Source of the DNA: Posidonia oceanica
Taxonomy: Eukaryota; Streptophyta; Magnoliopsida; Alismatales; Posidoniaceae
NCBI GenBank assembly: GCA_037176725.1
Contig: JAZBRS010000020.1
Coordinates: forward strand, 89,164,001 to 89,228,000
Direction of reading: 5' to 3'
DNA: 64,000 bases
Below, one piece after another: positions 48,801 to 62,600 of the stretch (position 1 is the stretch's first letter; each line of letters opens with the position of its first letter). The notes beneath the pieces are model-generated. The model was not told the origin of the DNA. It saw only the letters and a program-made list of their open reading frames with translations, and ran no database searches. The position numbers and the translations under genes were made by a program.

Positions 48801-49479
48801 AAGGGCATGTAAGGGCTTGTCCTCAAATTATGGAAGCAAGCAAACAAATAGACGTGACTTCGAAAAGGGACGCAAAGGCGCTCGTCCACGAATTAACAAA
48901 GCGAACAAACATGACTATCAAGGGACATGTTTGGGCGTGTCCTCAAATATAGGAAGCAAGCAAACAAACCGACGTGACTTCGAAAAGGCACGCAAAGGCG
49001 CTCGTCCTTAAATTAAGGAAGTGAGCAAACATGACTACGAAGGGGCTTGTAAGGGCTTGTCCTCAAATTATGGAAGCATGCAAACAAACAGACGTGACTT
49101 CGAAAAGGCACGCAAAGGCGCTCGTCCTCAAATTAAGGAAGCGAAAAACTTGACCACGATGGGGCATGCAGGGGCTTGTCCTCAAAATAAGGAAGCAAGC
49201 AAACAAACAGACGTCACTACAAGAAGGCACTCAAAGGCGCTCGTTCTCAAATTATGGAAGCGAGCCAACATGACCACGAATGGGCATGTGTGGGCATGTC
49301 CTCAAATAAAGGAAGCATGCAAACAAATAGACGTGACTTCGAAAAGGCATGCAAAGTCGCTCGTCCTCAAATTAAGGAAGCGAGCAAACTTGACCACGAA
49401 GGGGCATGTACGGGCTTGTCCTAAAATTAAGAAAGCTAGCAAACAAACAGACATGACTTCGAAATGGCACGCAAAGGCA

Positions 49480-49510
49480 CTCGTCCTCATATTACCACGA
49501 AGGGGCATGC
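49480..49510 (+). repeat. Satellite monomer lacking the middle of the A half
   Basis: CCTCATATT continues directly into ACCACGAAGGGGC at ~49495. The usual AAGGAAGCGAGCAAACATG is missing, about 18-19 bases. Confidence 0.75.
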
Positions 49511-52500
49511 AAGGGCTTGTCTTCAAATTAAGGAGGCAAGCAAACCAACAGACGTGACTTCGAAAAGGCACGTAATGGTGCTCGTCCTCAAATTATGGAA
49601 GCAAGCAAACAGGACCACGAATGGGCATGTTACGGCTTGTCCACAAATTTAGGAAGCAAGCAAACAAACAGACGTAACTTCGAAAAGGCACGCAACGGTA
49701 CTCGTCCTCGAAGCGAGCAAACCTGACCACGAACGGGCATGTAAGGGCTTGTCCACAAATTAAGGTAGCAAGCAAACAAATAGACGTGGCTTCGAAAAGG
49801 CACGTAAAGGCGCTCGTCCTCAAATTAAGGGAGCATGCAAACTTGACCACGATGGGGCATGTAAGGGCTTGTCCTCAAATTAAGGAAGCAAGCAAACAAA
49901 CAGACGTGACTTCGAGAAGGCAAGCAATGGCGCTCGTCCTCAAAATAAGGGAGCGAGCAAACTTGACTACGAAGGGGCCTGTAAGGGCTTGTCCTCAAAT
50001 TAAGGAAGCAAGCAAACAAACGGACGTGACTTCGAGAAGGCACGCAATGGCGCTCGTCCACAAATTATGGAAGCGAGCAAACTTGTCTACGAAGTGGCAT
50101 TTATGGGCTTGTCCTCAAATAAAGGAAGCACGCAAACAAATAGATGTGCCTTTGAAAAGGCATGCAATGGCGCTCGTCCTCAAATTACGGAAGCGAGCAA
50201 ACATGACCACGAAGTGGCATGTATGGGCTTGACCTCAAAAATAGGAAGCATGCAATGAAATAGACGTGACCTCGAAAAGGAACACAAAGGCGCTCATCCT
50301 CGAATTACGAAAGCGAGCAAACGTGACTACAAAAGGGCATGTAACGGCTTGTCCTCAAATTAAGGAGGCAAGCAAACAAACAGACGTAACATCGAAAAGG
50401 CACACGAAGGTGCTCTTCCTCAACGTGAGAAAACTTAAACACGAAGGGGCATGTAAGGGCTTGTCCTCAAATTATGGAAGCAAGCAGACAAATAGACGTG
50501 ACTACGAAAAGACACGCAAAGGCGGTCATCCTCAAATTAGGGAAGCGAGCAAACACGACCACGAAGGGGCCTGCTAGGGCTTGTCCTCAAATTACGGAAG
50601 CAAGCAAACAAACAGACGTCACTGCAAAATGGCACGCAATGGCGCTTGTCCGCAAATTATGGAAGCAAGCAAACGTGACTACGATGGGGCATGTAGGGGC
50701 TCGTCCTCAAATTATGGAAGCAAGCTAACAAACAGACGTAATTTCAAAAAGGCACGCAAAGGCGCTCATCCTCATATTAAGGATGCGAGCAACCATGACC
50801 ATGAAGGGGCATGTAGGGGCTTCTCTACAAATTAAGGAAGTTAGCAAACAAACAGACGTGGCTTCAAAAAGGAATGCAAGGGCGCTCATCGTCTATTGAA
50901 GGAAGCGAGCAAACTGGACCACGAAGAGGCATGTATGGGCTTATCCTCAAATTATGGGAGGAAGCTAATAAACAGACGTGACTTCGAAAAGGCACGCAAA
51001 GACGCTCGTCCAAAAATTGAGGAAGCGTGCAAACATGACCACGAAGGGGCATGTAAGGGCTTGTCTTCAAATTATGGAAGCAAGCAAACAAACAGACAAG
51101 ACTTCAAAAAGGCACACAAAGGCGCTCGTCATCAAATTAAGGAAGCAAGCAAACATGGCCACGAAAGGGCTTGGAAGGGCTTGTCCTCAAATTAAGGAAG
51201 CATGCAAACAAACAGACGTGACTTCGAAAAGGCACGCAAAGGCACTCGTCCTCAAATTAAGGAAGCGAGCAAACATGACTATGAAGGGGCTTGTAAGGGC
51301 TTGTCCTCAAATTAAGGAAGCAGGCGTACAAACAGACGTGACTTCGAAAAGGCCTGCAACGGCGCTCATACTCAAATTTAGGAAGGGAGCAAACACGACC
51401 ACGAAGGGGCATGTAAGGGTCTGGTCCTCAAATAAAGGAAGCTAGCAAACTAACAGACGTGACTTCAAAAGGCCACGCAAAGGCGCTCGTCTTCGTATTG
51501 AGGAAGCGAGCGAACATGACCACGAAGGGGCATGTAAGGGCTTGTCCTCCAATTGATGATGCAAGCAAGCAAACAGACGTGACTTCGAAAAGGCACGCAA
51601 AGGTGCTCGTTCTCTAATTAAGGAAGCGAGCAAACTTCACCACGACGGGGCTTGTAAGGGTTTGTTCTCAAATTATGGAAGCAAGCAAGCAAACAGACGT
51701 GACATCGAGAAGGCACGCAAAGGCGCTCGTCCTCAAATTAATGAAGCGAGCAAACATGACAACGAAGGGGCTTGTCCTCAAATTTGGGAAGCAAGCAAAC
51801 AAACAGACGTGACTTCGAAAAGGCGCGCAAAGGCGCTCGTCCTCAAATTGAGGAAGCGAGCAAACATGACCACGTTGGAGCAGGTAAGGGTTTATCCTCA
51901 AATTAAGAATGCAAGCAAACAAACAGACATGACTTCGAGAAGGCACGCAAAGGCGCTCGTCCTCAATTTAAGGAAGCGAGCGAACATGACCACGCGGGGG
52001 CATGTATGGGCTTGTCCTCATATAAAGGAAGCAGGCTTACAAATAGACGTGACTTCGAAAAGTCCCGCGAAGATGCTCATCCTCAAATTAAGGAAGCGAG
52101 CAAACATGACCACGAAGGGGCATGTATGGGCATGTCCTCAAATTACGGAAGTAAGCAGACAAACGGACGTGACTTCGAAAAGGCACGCAAAAGCGCTTGT
52201 CCACGAATTAACGAAGCGAACCAACATGACCACGAAGGGACATGTATTGGCGTGTCCTCAAATGTAGGAAGCAAGCAAACAAACAGACGTGACCTCGAGA
52301 ATGCACGCAAAGGTGCTCGTCCTCAAACTAAGGAGGCGAGCAAACATGACTATGAAGGGGCTTGTATGGGTTTGTCCTCAAAATAGGAAAGCAAGCAAAG
52401 AAACAGACGTGACTTCGAAATGACACGCAAAGGCGCTCGTCCACAAATTATGGAATCGAGCAAACATGACTATGAAGGGGCATCCAAGGGCATGTCCTCA

Positions 52501-53280
52501 AATTAAGGATGTAAGCAAACAAACTGACGTGAATTCGAAATAGCCCACGAAGGCACTCGTCCTCAAATTAAGGAAGCGAGCAAACGTGACCACGAAGGGG
52601 CTTGTAAGGGCATGTCCTCAAATTACGGAAGCAAGCAAACGAACAGACGTGACTTCGAAAAGGCACGCAAAGGCGCTCGTTCTCAAATTAAGGAAGCGAG
52701 GAAACATGACTACGAAGGGGCTTGTATGGGCTTGTCCTCAAATTAAGGAAGCAAGCAAACAAAAAGACGTGACTACGAGAAGGCACGCAAAGGCGCTCGT
52801 CCACAAATTAAGGAAGCGAGCAAACTTGACCACGAAGGGGCATGTATGGGCTTGTCCTCAAATAAAGGAAGCATGCAAACTAATAGACGTGACTTCGAAA
52901 AGGCACGCAAAGGTGCTGGTCCTCAAATTAAGGAAGCGAGCAAACTTGACCACGAAGGGGCATGTAAGGGCTTGTCCTCAAATTAAGGAAGCAAACAAAC
53001 AAACAGACGTGACTTCGAAAAGGCACGCAAAGGTGCTAGTCCTCAAATTAAGGAAGCGAGCAAACATGACCACGAAGGGGCTTGTAAGTGCTTGTCCTCG
53101 AATTAAGGAAGCAAGCAAACCAGCAGACGTGACTTCGAAAAGGCACGCAAATGCGCTCGTCCTCAAATTATGGAAGCAAGCAAACCGGACCACAAAATGG
53201 CATGTAACGGCTTGTCCTCAAATTTAGGAAGCAAGCAAACAAACAGACGTAACTTCGAAAAGGCACGCAATGGTGCTCAT

Positions 53281-56200
53281 CCTCGAAGCGAGCAAACTTG
53301 ACCACGAAGGGGAATGTAAGGGCTGGTCCTCAAATTAAGGAAGCATGCAGACAATCTGACGTGACAACGAAAAGGCACGCAATGGCCCTCGTCCTCAAAT
53401 TAAGGAAGTGAGCAAACATGACTACGAAGGGGCATGTAAGGGCTTGACCTCTAATTACGGAAGCAAGCAAACAAATAGACGTGATTTCGAAAAGGCACGC
53501 AAAGGCGCTCATTTTCAATTTATGGAAGTGAGCAATCATGACCATGAAGGGGCATGTAAGGGCTTGTCCTCAAATTAAGGAAGCAAGCCGAAAAACTGAC
53601 GTGACTTCAAAAAGGTACGCACTGGCACTCGTCCAAAAATTATGGAAGCGAGAAAACATGGTCATGAAGGGGCATATAAAGGCTTGTCCTTAAATTGAGA
53701 AGCAAGCAAACAAACGGACGAGACTTCAAAAAGACACGCAAAGGCGCTCTTCCTCAAATTAAGTAAGCGAGGAAACTTGACCACGAAGGGGCATGTAAGG
53801 GCTTGTCCTCAAATTAAGGAAGCAAGCAAACAAACAGATGTGACTTCGAAAAGGCACGTAATGGCACTCATCCTCAAATTAGCGAAGCGAGCATACGTGA
53901 CCACGAAGGGGCATGTAAGGGCATGTCCTCAAATTAAGGAAGCAAGCAAACAAACCGACGTGACAATGAAAAGTCATGCAAAGGCGCTCGTCGCAAATTA
54001 GGGAAGCGAGCAAACTTGACCACGAAGGGGCATGTAAGGGCTTGTCCTCAAATTTCGGAAGCTAGTAAACAAACAGACGTGACTTCGAAATGGCACGCAA
54101 AGGCTCGTCCTCAAATTAAGGAAGCGAGCAAACATGACCACGATGGGCATGTATGGGCTTGTCCTCAAATTAAGGAAGTAAGCAAACAAGCAGACGTGAC
54201 TTTGAAATGGCACACGAATGCCCTCGTCCACAAATAATGGAAGCGAGCAAACATGACCATGAAGGGGCATATATGGGCTTGTCCACAAATTAAGGAAGTA
54301 AGCAAACAAACTGACGTGACTTCGAAAAGGGACGAAAAGGCACTCGTCCTCGAATTAACGAAGCGAGCAAACATGACCACAATGGGACATGTATGGGCGT
54401 GTCCTCAAATATAGGAAGCAAGCAAACAAACAGACGTGACTTCGAGAATGCACGCAAAGGTGCTCGTCCTCAAATTAAGGAAGCGAGCAAACATGACCTC
54501 GAAGGGGCATGTAAGGGCTTGTCTTGAAATTAGGCAAGCTAGCAAACAAACAGACGTGACTTCGGAAAGGCACGCAGAGGCACTCGTCCTCGAAGTATGG
54601 AATCGAGCAAACATGACTGTGAAGGGGCATGCAAGGCCTTGTCCTCAAATCACGGAAGCAGGCAAACTAACAGACGTGAATTCGAAATGGCACGCAAAGG
54701 TGCTCGTCCCCAAATTAAGGAAGCGAGCAAACATGACCACGAAGGCGCAAGTAAGGGCTTGTCCTCAAATTTCGAAAGTAAGCAAACAAAAAGACGTGAC
54801 TTCGAAAAGGCACGCAAAGGCGCTCGTCCTCAAATTAAGGAAGCGAGCAAACATGACTATGATGGGGCTTGTAAGGGCTTGTCCTCAAATTGAGGAAGCA
54901 AGCAAACAAACAGACGTGACTACGAGAAGGCACGCAAAGGCGCTTGTCATCAAATTAAGGAAGCAAGTAAACATGACCACCACGGGGCATGTATGGGCGT
55001 GTCCTCAAATAAAGGAAGCATGCAAACAGATAGACGTGACTTCAAAAAGGCACGCAAAGGTACTCGTTTTCAAATTAAGGAAGCGAGCAAACATGACCAC
55101 GAAGGGGCATGTATGGGCTTGTCCTCAAACTATGGAAGCAAGCTAACAAACAGACGTGACTTTGAAAAGGCATGCAAAGGTGCTCGTCCTCAAATTAAGA
55201 AAGCGAGCAAACATGATCACGAAGGGACATGTATGGGCTTGTCCTCAGACTAAGGAAGCAAGCAAACAAACAGACGTGACTTCGAAAACGCACGCAATGG
55301 CGCTCGTCCTCCAATGAAGGAAGCGAGGAGACTTGACCACGAAGGGGCATGTAAGGGCTTGTCCTCAAATTAAGGAAGTATGCAAACAAACAGACGTGAC
55401 TTCGAAAAGGCACGCGAATGCCCTCGTCCTCAAATTAAGGAAGTGAGCAAACTTGATCACGAAGGGGCTTGTAAGGGCTTGTCGTCAAATTAAAGGAGCA
55501 AGCAAACAAACAGATGTGACTTCGAAAAGACACGCAAAGGCGCTCGTCCTCAAATTAAGGAAGCGATCAAACATGACCACGAAGGGGCAAGTAAGGACTT
55601 GCCCTCAAATTACGAAAGTAAGCAAACAAACAGACGTGACTTCGAGTAGGCACGCGAATGCACTCGTCCTCAAATTTAGGATGCAAGCAAACATGACCTT
55701 GAAGGGGCATATAAGGGCTTGTCCTCTTATTATGGAAGCAAGCAAACAAACAGACGTGACTTCGAAAATGGACCCAAAGGAGCTCGTCCACAAATTAACG
55801 AAGCGAGCGAAACTGACCATGATGGGACATGTACGGGCATGTCCTCAAATTAAGGAAGCAAGCAAACAAGCTGACGTGACTTCAAGACTGCGTGCATTGG
55901 TGCTCGTCCTCAAATTAAGGATGCGAGGAAGCATGTGCACGAAGGGGCATGTAAGGGCTTGCCCTCAAATTATGGAAGCACGCAAACAAATAGACGTGAC
56001 TTCGAAAAGGCACGCAATGGTACTCATCCCTAAATTAAGGAATAGAGCAAACATGACTACGAAAGGGCATGTAAGGGCTTGTCCTCAAATAAAGGAAGCA
56101 AGCTAACAAACAGACGTGAATTCGAAATGGCACGCAATGGCGCTCGTCCTCAAATTAAGGAAGCGAGCAAACAGGACCACGAAGGGGCATGTATGGGCTT

Positions 56201-58780
56201 GTCCTCAAATTAAGGAAGCTAGCAAATAAACAAATGTGACTTCGAAAAGGCACGCAAAGGTGCTCATCCTCAAATTAAGGGAGCGACCAAACTTGACCAC
56301 GAATGGGCATGTAAGGGCTTGTCCTCAAATTAAGGAAGCAAGCAAACAAATAGACGTGACTTCGAGATGGCACGCAATGGCGCTCGTCCTCAAATTATGG
56401 AAGCGAGCAAACATGTCCACAAAGGGTCAAGTATGGGCATGTCCTTAAATAAAGGAAGCACGCAAACAAATAGACGTGACTTCGAAAAGGCACGCAAAGG
56501 CGCTCGTCCTCAAATTAAGGAAGCGACCAAACCTGACCACGATGGGGCATGTATGGGCTTGTCCTCAAATAAAGGAAGCATACAAACAAATAGACGTGAC
56601 TTCGAAAAGGCACGCAATTGCGCTCGTTCTCCAATTAAGGAAGCAAGCAAACATGACCATGAAAGGGCATGTATGGGCTTGTCCTCATTTTAAGGAAGCA
56701 AGGAAACCAACAGACGTGACCTCAAAAAGGAACGCAAAGGCGCTCGTCCTCAATTTATGGAAGCGAGCAAACATGACCACGAAAGGGCATGCAACGGCTT
56801 GTCCTCAAATTAAGGAGACAAGAAAACAAACAGACGTAACATCGAAAAGGCACGCAAAGGGGCTCGTCCTCAACGCGAACAAACTTGACCACGAAGGGGC
56901 ATGCAGGAGCTTGTCCTCAAATTAAGGAAGCAAGCTGACAAACAGACGTGACTTTGAAAAGGCACGTAAAAGCGCTCATCCTCAAATTAGGGAAGCGAGC
57001 ATACGTGACCACGAAGGGGCTTGTAAGGGCTTGTCCTCAAATTAAGGAAGCAAGCAAACAAACCGACGTGACAACGGAAAGGCATGCAAAGGCGCTCGTC
57101 CGTAAATTAAGGAAGCGAGCAAACTTGACCACGAAGGGGCATGTAAGGGCTTGTCCTCAAATTACGGAAGCAAGTAAACAAATAGACGTGACTTCGAAAT
57201 GGTACGCAAAGGCTCGTCCTCAAATTAAGGAAGCAAGCAAACAAGACTACGAAGGGGCATGTAAGGGCTTGTCCTCAAATTAAGGAAGTAAGCAAACCAG
57301 CAGACGTGACTTTGAAAAGGCACGCAAATGCGCTCGTCCTCAAATTATGGAAGCAAGCAAACAAGACCACGAAAGGACATGTAACGGCTAGTCCTCAAAT
57401 TTAGGAAGCATGCGAACAAACAGACGTAACTTCGAAAAGGCACGCAATGGCGCTCATCCTCGTAGCAAGCAAACTTGACCACGAAGGGGAATGTAAGGGC
57501 TGGTCCTCAAATTAAGGAAGCATGCAGACAAACTGACGTGACAATGGAAAGGCACGCACTGGCCCTCGTCCTCAAATTAAGGAAGCGAGCAAACATGACT
57601 ACGAAGGGGCATGTAAGGGCTTGTCCTATAATTACGGAAGTAAGCAAACAAACAGACGCGATTTCGAAAAGGCACGCAAAGGCCCTCATTCTCAATTTAT
57701 GGAAGTGAGCAATCATGACCATGAAGGGGCATGTAAGGGCTTGTCCTCAAATTAAGGAAGCAAGCCGAAAAACAGACGTGACTTCAAAAAGGCACGCAAT
57801 GCCACTCGTCCAAAAATAATGGAAGCGAGAAAACATGGTCATGATGGGGCATATAAAGGCTTGTCCTTAAATTGAGAAGTAAGCAAACAAACGGACGAGA
57901 CTTCAAAAAGGCACGCAAAGGCGCTCGTCTTCAAATTGAGTAAGCGAGGAAACTTGACCACGAAGGGGCATGTAAGGGCTTGTCCTCAAATTAAGGAAGC
58001 AAGCAAACAAACTGATGTGACTTCAAAAAGGCACGTAAAGGCGCTCAGCCTCAAATTAGGGAAGCGAGCATACGTGACCATGAAGGGGCATGTAAGGGCT
58101 TGTCCTCAAATTAAGGAAGCAAGCAAACAAACCGACGTGACAACGAAAAGGCATGCAAAGGCGCTCGTCCGCAAATTAAGGAAGCGAGCAAACCTGACCA
58201 CGAAGGGGCATGTAAGGGCTTGTCCTCAAATTAAGGTAGTAAGCAAACAAGCAGACGTGACTTTGATATGGCACGCGAAAGCCCTCGTCTACAAATTAAG
58301 GAAGCGAGCAAACATGACCATGAAGGGGCTTATTAGGGCTTGTCCACAAATTAAGGAAGCAAGCAAACAAACTGACGTGACTTCGAAAAGGGACGAAAAG
58401 GCGCTCGTCCTCGAATTAACGAAGCGAGCAAACATGACCACAATGGGACATGTTAGGGCGTGTCCTCAAATATAGGAAGCAAGCAAACAAACAGACGTGA
58501 CTTCGAGAATGCACGCAACGGTGCTCGTCCTCAAATTAAGGAAGCGAGCAAACATGACCTTGAAGGGCATTTAAGGGCTTGTCTTGAAATTAGGCAAGCT
58601 AGCAAACAAACAGACGTGACTTCGAAAAGGCACGCAAAGGCACTCATCCTCAAAGTATGGAATCGAGCAAACATGACTATGAAGACGCATGCAAGGGCTT
58701 GTCCTCAAATTAAGGAAGCAAGCAAACCAACAGACGTGAATTCGAAATGGCACGCAAAGGGGCTCGTCCTCAAATTAAGG
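53281..58780 (+). repeat. Duplicated ~1.4-kb block (53281-54720 and 57458-58780)
   Basis: Markers GGGGAATGTAAGGGCTGG (53309/57486) and CAAACGGACGAGAC (53711/57888) keep a 4,177-bp offset. GACGAAAAGG with CCTCGAATTAACG (54331/58392) has 4,061 bp, so about one monomer was gained or lost between these points. Both copies start at an 8-nt-short monomer (53281 and 57458). Confidence 0.82.
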
Positions 58781-59650
58781 AATAGAGCAAACATGACTAC
58801 GAAAGGGCATGTAAGGGCTTGTCCTCAAATTAAGGAAGCAAGCTAACAAATAGACATGAATTAGAAATGGCACGCAATGGCGCTCGTCCTCAAACTAAGG
58901 AAGCGAGCAAACACGACCACGAAGGGGCATGTATGGGCTTGTCCTCAAATTATGGAAGCTTGCAAATAAACAGACGTGACTTCGAAAAGGCTCGCAAAGG
59001 CGCTCATCCTCAAATTAAGGGAGCGAGCAAACTTGACCACGAATGGGCATGTAAGGGCTTGTCCTCAAATTAAGGAAGCAAGCAAACAAACAGACGTGAC
59101 TTCGAGAAGGCACGCAATGGCGCTCGTCCTCAAATTATGGAAGCGAGCAAACATGTCCACGAAGGGTCAAGTATGGGCTTGTCCTCAAATAAAGGAAGCA
59201 CGCAAACAAATAGACGTGACTTCGAAAAGTCACGCAAAGGCGCTCGTCCTCAAATTACGGAAGCGACCAAACCAGACCACGATGGGGCATGTATGGGCTT
59301 GTCCTCAAATAAAGGAAGCATACAAACAAATAGACGTGACTTCGAAAAGGCACGCAATTGCGCTCGTTCTCCAATTAAGGAAGCGAGCAAACATGACCAT
59401 GAAAGGGCTTGTTTGGGCTTGTCCTCATTTTAAGGAAGCAAGCAAACCAACAGACGTGACCTCGAAAAGGAACGCAAAGGCGCTCGTCCTCAAATTATGG
59501 AAGCGAGCAAACATGACCACGAAAGGGCATGTAACGGCTTGTCCTCAAATTAAGGAGGCAAGAAAACAAACAGACGTAACAACGAAAAGGCACGCAAAGG
59601 GGCTCGTCCTCGACGCAAGCAAACTTGACCATGAAGGGGCATGTATGGGG
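56110..59650 (+). repeat. Duplicated ~0.8-kb block (56110-56910 and 58850-59650)
   Basis: The offset is 2,740 bp, shown by AAGGGTCAAGTATGGGC (~56423/59163), GCATACAAACAAATAGACG (~56578/59318), CACGCAATTGCGCTCG (~56610/59350) and GTCCTCATTTTAAGGAAGC (56681/59421). Both copies end at an 8-nt-short monomer (56868 and 59608). Similarity is high, about 95% in the parts compared. Confidence 0.83.
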
Positions 59651-62600
59651 TTGTCCTCAAATTAAGGAAGCAAGCTGACAAACAGACATGACTACGAAAA
59701 GACACGCAAAGACGGTCGTCCTCAAATTAGGGATGCGAGCAAACACGACCACGAAGGGGCCTGCTAGGGCTTGTCCTCAAATTAAGAAAGCAAGCAAACA
59801 AACAGACGTGACTACAAAATGGCACGCAAAGGCGCTCGTCCTCAAATTATGGAAGCGAGCAAACGTGACTACAATGGGGCTTGTAGGGGCTCGTCCTCAA
59901 ATTAAGGAAGCAAGCTAAATAACATATGTGATTTCGAAAAGGCACGCAAAGGCACACGTCCTCAAATTAAGGATGCGAGCAACATGACCATGAAGGGGCA
60001 TGTTAGGGCTTGTCCTCAAATTAAGGAAGCAAGCAAACAAACAAACGTGGCTTCGAAAAGGCTCGCGAAGGCGCTCATCCTCAAATTATGGAAGCGAGCA
60101 AACTGGACCACGAAGAGGCATGTATGGGCTTGTCCTCAAATTAAGGAAGGAAGCTAATAAACGGACGTGACTTCGAAAAGGCACGCAAAGATGCTCGTCC
60201 AAAAATTGAGGAAGCGTGCAAACATGACTACGAAGGGGCTTGTATGGGCTTGTCTTCAAATTAAGGAAGCTAGCAAACAAACCGATGTGACTTCGAAAAG
60301 GCACGCAAAGGCGCTCGTCCTCTAATTAAGGAAGCGAGCAAACTTGGCCACGATGGGGCATGTATGGGCTAGTCCTCAAATTAAGGAAGCAAGCAAACAA
60401 ACATACGTGACTTCGAAAAGGCACGCAAAGGCAGTCGTCCTCAAATTAAGGAAGCGAGCAAATATGACCATGAAGGGTCACGTAAGGGCTTGTCCTCAAT
60501 TTAAGGAAGCATTCATACAAACAGATGTGACATCTGAAAGGCCCGCAAAGGCGCTCATCCTCAAATTTAGTATGGGAGCAAACACGACAACGAGGGGGCA
60601 TGTAAGGGTCTTGCCCTGAAATTATGGAAGCAAGCAAACTAACAGACGTGACTTCAAAAAGGCACGCCAAGGCTCTCGTCTTCGTATTGAGGAAGCGAGC
60701 AAACATGACCACGAAGGGGCATGTGTGGGCTTGTCCACAAATTGATGAAGCAAGCAAACAAACAGACGTGACTTCGAAAAGGCACGCAAAGGTGCTCGTC
60801 CTGAAATTAAGGAAGTGAGCAAACATGACCAGGACAGGGCATGTAAGGGCTCGTCCTCAAATTTAGGAAGCAAACAAACAAACAGACGTGACTTCGAAAA
60901 GACTCGCAAAGGCGCTCGTCCTCAAATTATTGAAGCGAGCAAACATGTCCACGAATGGGCATGTAAGGGCTTGTCCTCAAATTTCAGAAGCAAGCAAACA
61001 AACAGACGTGAATTCGAAATGGCACGCTGTGGCGCTCGTCCTCAAATTAAGGAAGCGAGCGAACATGACCACGATGGGGCACGTAGGGGCATGTCCTCAA
61101 ATTACGGAAGCAAGCAAACCAACAGACGTGACTTCGAAAAGGCACGCAAAGGCGCTCGTCCTCAAATTAAGGAAGCGAGCAAACATGACTACGAAGGGGC
61201 TTGTAAGGGCTTGTCCTCAAATTAAGGATGCAAGCAAACAAACAGATGTGACTTCAAGAAGGCACGCAAAGGCGCTCGTTATCAAATTATGGAAGCGTGC
61301 AAACATGACCACGAAGGGGCATGTATGGGCTAGTCCACAAATAAAGGAAGCAAGCAAACAAATAGACGTGACTTCGAAAAGGCACGCAAAGGCGCTCGTC
61401 CCCAAATTAAGGATGCGAGCGAACTTGACCACGAAGGGGCATGTAAAGGCTTGTCCTCAAATTAAGGAAGGAAGCAAACAAACAGACGTGACTTCAAAAT
61501 GGCACGCAAAGGCGCTCGTCCTCATATTAAGGAAGCGAGCAAACTTGACCACGAAAGGGCATGCAAGGGCTTGTCCTCAAATTACGGAAGCAAGCAAACC
61601 AACAGACGTGACTTCGAAACGGGACGCAAAGGTGCTCATCCTCAAATTATGGAAGCGAGCAAACCAGACCACGAATGGACATGTAACGGCTAGTCCTCAA
61701 ATTTAGGAAGCAAGCAAACAAACAGACGTAACTTCGAAAAGGGACGCAATGGTGCTCATCCTCGAAGCGAGCAAACTTGGCAACGAAGGGGCTTGTAAGG
61801 GCCGGTCCTCAAATTAAGGAAGCAAGCAGACAAACTGTCGTGATTTCGAGAAGGCACGCAAAGGTGCTCGTCCTCAAATTAAGGAAGCGAGCAAACATGA
61901 CTACGAAGGGGCCGGTAAGGGCTTGTCCTTAAATTAAGGAAGCAAGCAAACAAACAGATGTGGCTTCGAAAAGGCACACAAAGGCGCTCGTTCACAAATT
62001 AAGGGAGCGAGCAAACTTGACCACGATGGAGCATGTAAGGGCTTGTCCTCAAATTAAGGAAGCAAGCAAACAAACAGACAAGACTTCGAGAAGGCACGCA
62101 ATGGCGCTCGTCCTCAAATTAAGGGAGCGAGCAAACTTGACTACGAAAGGGCATGTATGGGCTTGTCGTCAAATTAAGGAAGCAAGCAAACAAACAGACG
62201 TGACTTCGAGATGGCTGGCAATGGCACTCGTCAACAAATTATGGTAGCGTGCTAACATGTCCACGAAGTGGCATGTATGGGCTTGTCCTCAAATATAGGA
62301 AACACGCATACAAATAGACGTGACTTCGGAAAGGCACGCAATGGCGCTCGTTTTCAAATTACGGAAGCGAGCAAACATGACCACGAAGGGGCATGTATGG
62401 GCTTGTTCTCAAATATAGGAAGCATGCAAACAAATTGATGTGACTCCGAAAAGGCATGCAATGGCGCTCGTCCTCAAATTAAGGTAGTGAGCGAACTTGA
62501 CCATGAAGAGGCAAGTATGGGCTTGTCCTCATATTAAGGAAGCAAGCAAACCAACAGACGAGACCTCGAAATGGAACACAGATGCATTCGTCTTCAAATT

